Positions 63,640 to 64,000 of a DNA stretch of 64,000 bases are shown one piece after another. Made by a program: the position numbers and the translations under genes. The stretch lies in assembly GCF_014645615.1 (NCBI RefSeq), contig NZ_BMMB01000001.1, positions 248,001-312,000 of the forward strand, written 5' to 3'. The notes beneath the pieces are model-generated. The model made no database searches. It had not been told where the DNA came from and saw nothing but the letters and a program-made list of their open reading frames with translations. This stretch comes from Paenibacillus hunanensis. Its GTDB lineage: Bacteria > Bacillota > Bacilli > Paenibacillales > Paenibacillaceae. The number at the start of each line of letters is the position of its first letter. Position 1 is the stretch's first letter.

Positions 63640-64000
63640 AGTTCATTCATCCTTTCCTATATGAACAGCGATTCGCTGCTCGGTTCAATTGATCTGTTAT
63701 ACGAGTCCTATACCGATGGATATCGTCAGCTTCGCTTCTACGAAATAAGGCTAGCGGCAGCATCAGCATGGAGCATTTTATAAAGAAGCTTGTGTAGTAG
63801 ATGGATACAGCGTTGTTGTTCATCGTGCTGCTGTATACGGACAGGGAGCATACACCTTACCCTATACTCAGCCCATCCTGTCTAGTGTACATGAAATGCT
63901 GTTATTTTGCATGATTTAATCCGGTATGCTGGCGCAAAAAGAGCTCACTTCCAGCGTATACAAGGGCATGCAAGAAGGGTACATACAATAGAAAGGGAAA
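63640..64000. other. Upstream region of the ABC-F gene
   Basis: No gene found. The promoter of the minus-strand ABC-F gene should be here; no attenuator peptide or strong hairpin was clear by eye. Confidence 0.4.

Overview
The window looks like chromosome of a spore-forming Firmicute, most probably Paenibacillus. Supporting signs are strong AGGAGG-type ribosome binding sites, a PBSX-like tail cluster, a SleB-like cortex/cell-wall hydrolase, a PadR-DUF2812 pair, an AIM24 protein and a CcpA-type cre box before a xylanase. This assignment rests on gene content and style read by eye, not on a database search.

Layout. (1) 0.2-3.6 kb: queCDEF operon on the minus strand for the queuosine precursor preQ1, with a preQ1-I riboswitch in its leader and a terminator beyond queF. 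(2) 3.7-5.2 kb: a graveyard of a secreted protease/toxin gene, an intact CPCC-type immunity gene, and a small ORF interrupted by two in-frame amber codons. (3) 5.3-13.1 kb: ordinary small and hypothetical genes (VOC, AIM24, a secreted coiled-coil protein, EcsC, a lipoprotein, a YdjM-like membrane protein). (4) 13.4-31.3 kb: a contractile phage-tail cluster with its own ImmR/ImmA-type switch, an ArpU-type activator, sheath, tube, frameshifted assembly chaperone, tape measure, hub, baseplate, fibre, holins and GH25 lysin. It has no terminase, portal, capsid, integrase or replication genes, so it reads as a tailocin-type (headless tail) locus. (5) 31.3-45.3 kb: a 17-copy heptamer array, a LysM-bearing 5'-nucleotidase, an oligopeptide ABC importer without ATPases, dGTPase, flavin monooxygenase, 2-hydroxyacid dehydrogenase, ThpR, SleB-like hydrolase and a UPF0173 hydrolase. 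(6) 45.9-54.3 kb: gltB without gltD, an ABC exporter pair, and a padR-DUF2812 pair behind twin palindromic operators. (7) 54.8-63.6 kb: GH10 xylanase, cardiolipin synthase, the tsaE-tsaB-rimI-tsaD operon for t6A tRNA modification, an AT-rich stretch with DnaA-box-like sites, and an ABC-F ATPase.

The most notable items are the headless tail locus with its regulatory switch, three repressor-operator candidates, a textbook A AAA AAC slippery site at the tail chaperone stop codon, and a composition shift in the tape-measure and fibre genes. Next are a nested palindromic element present twice 56 kb apart, and disordered Ser/Thr/Ala/Gln-rich insertions in several otherwise conserved enzymes (QueE, an ABC ATPase, TsaB).
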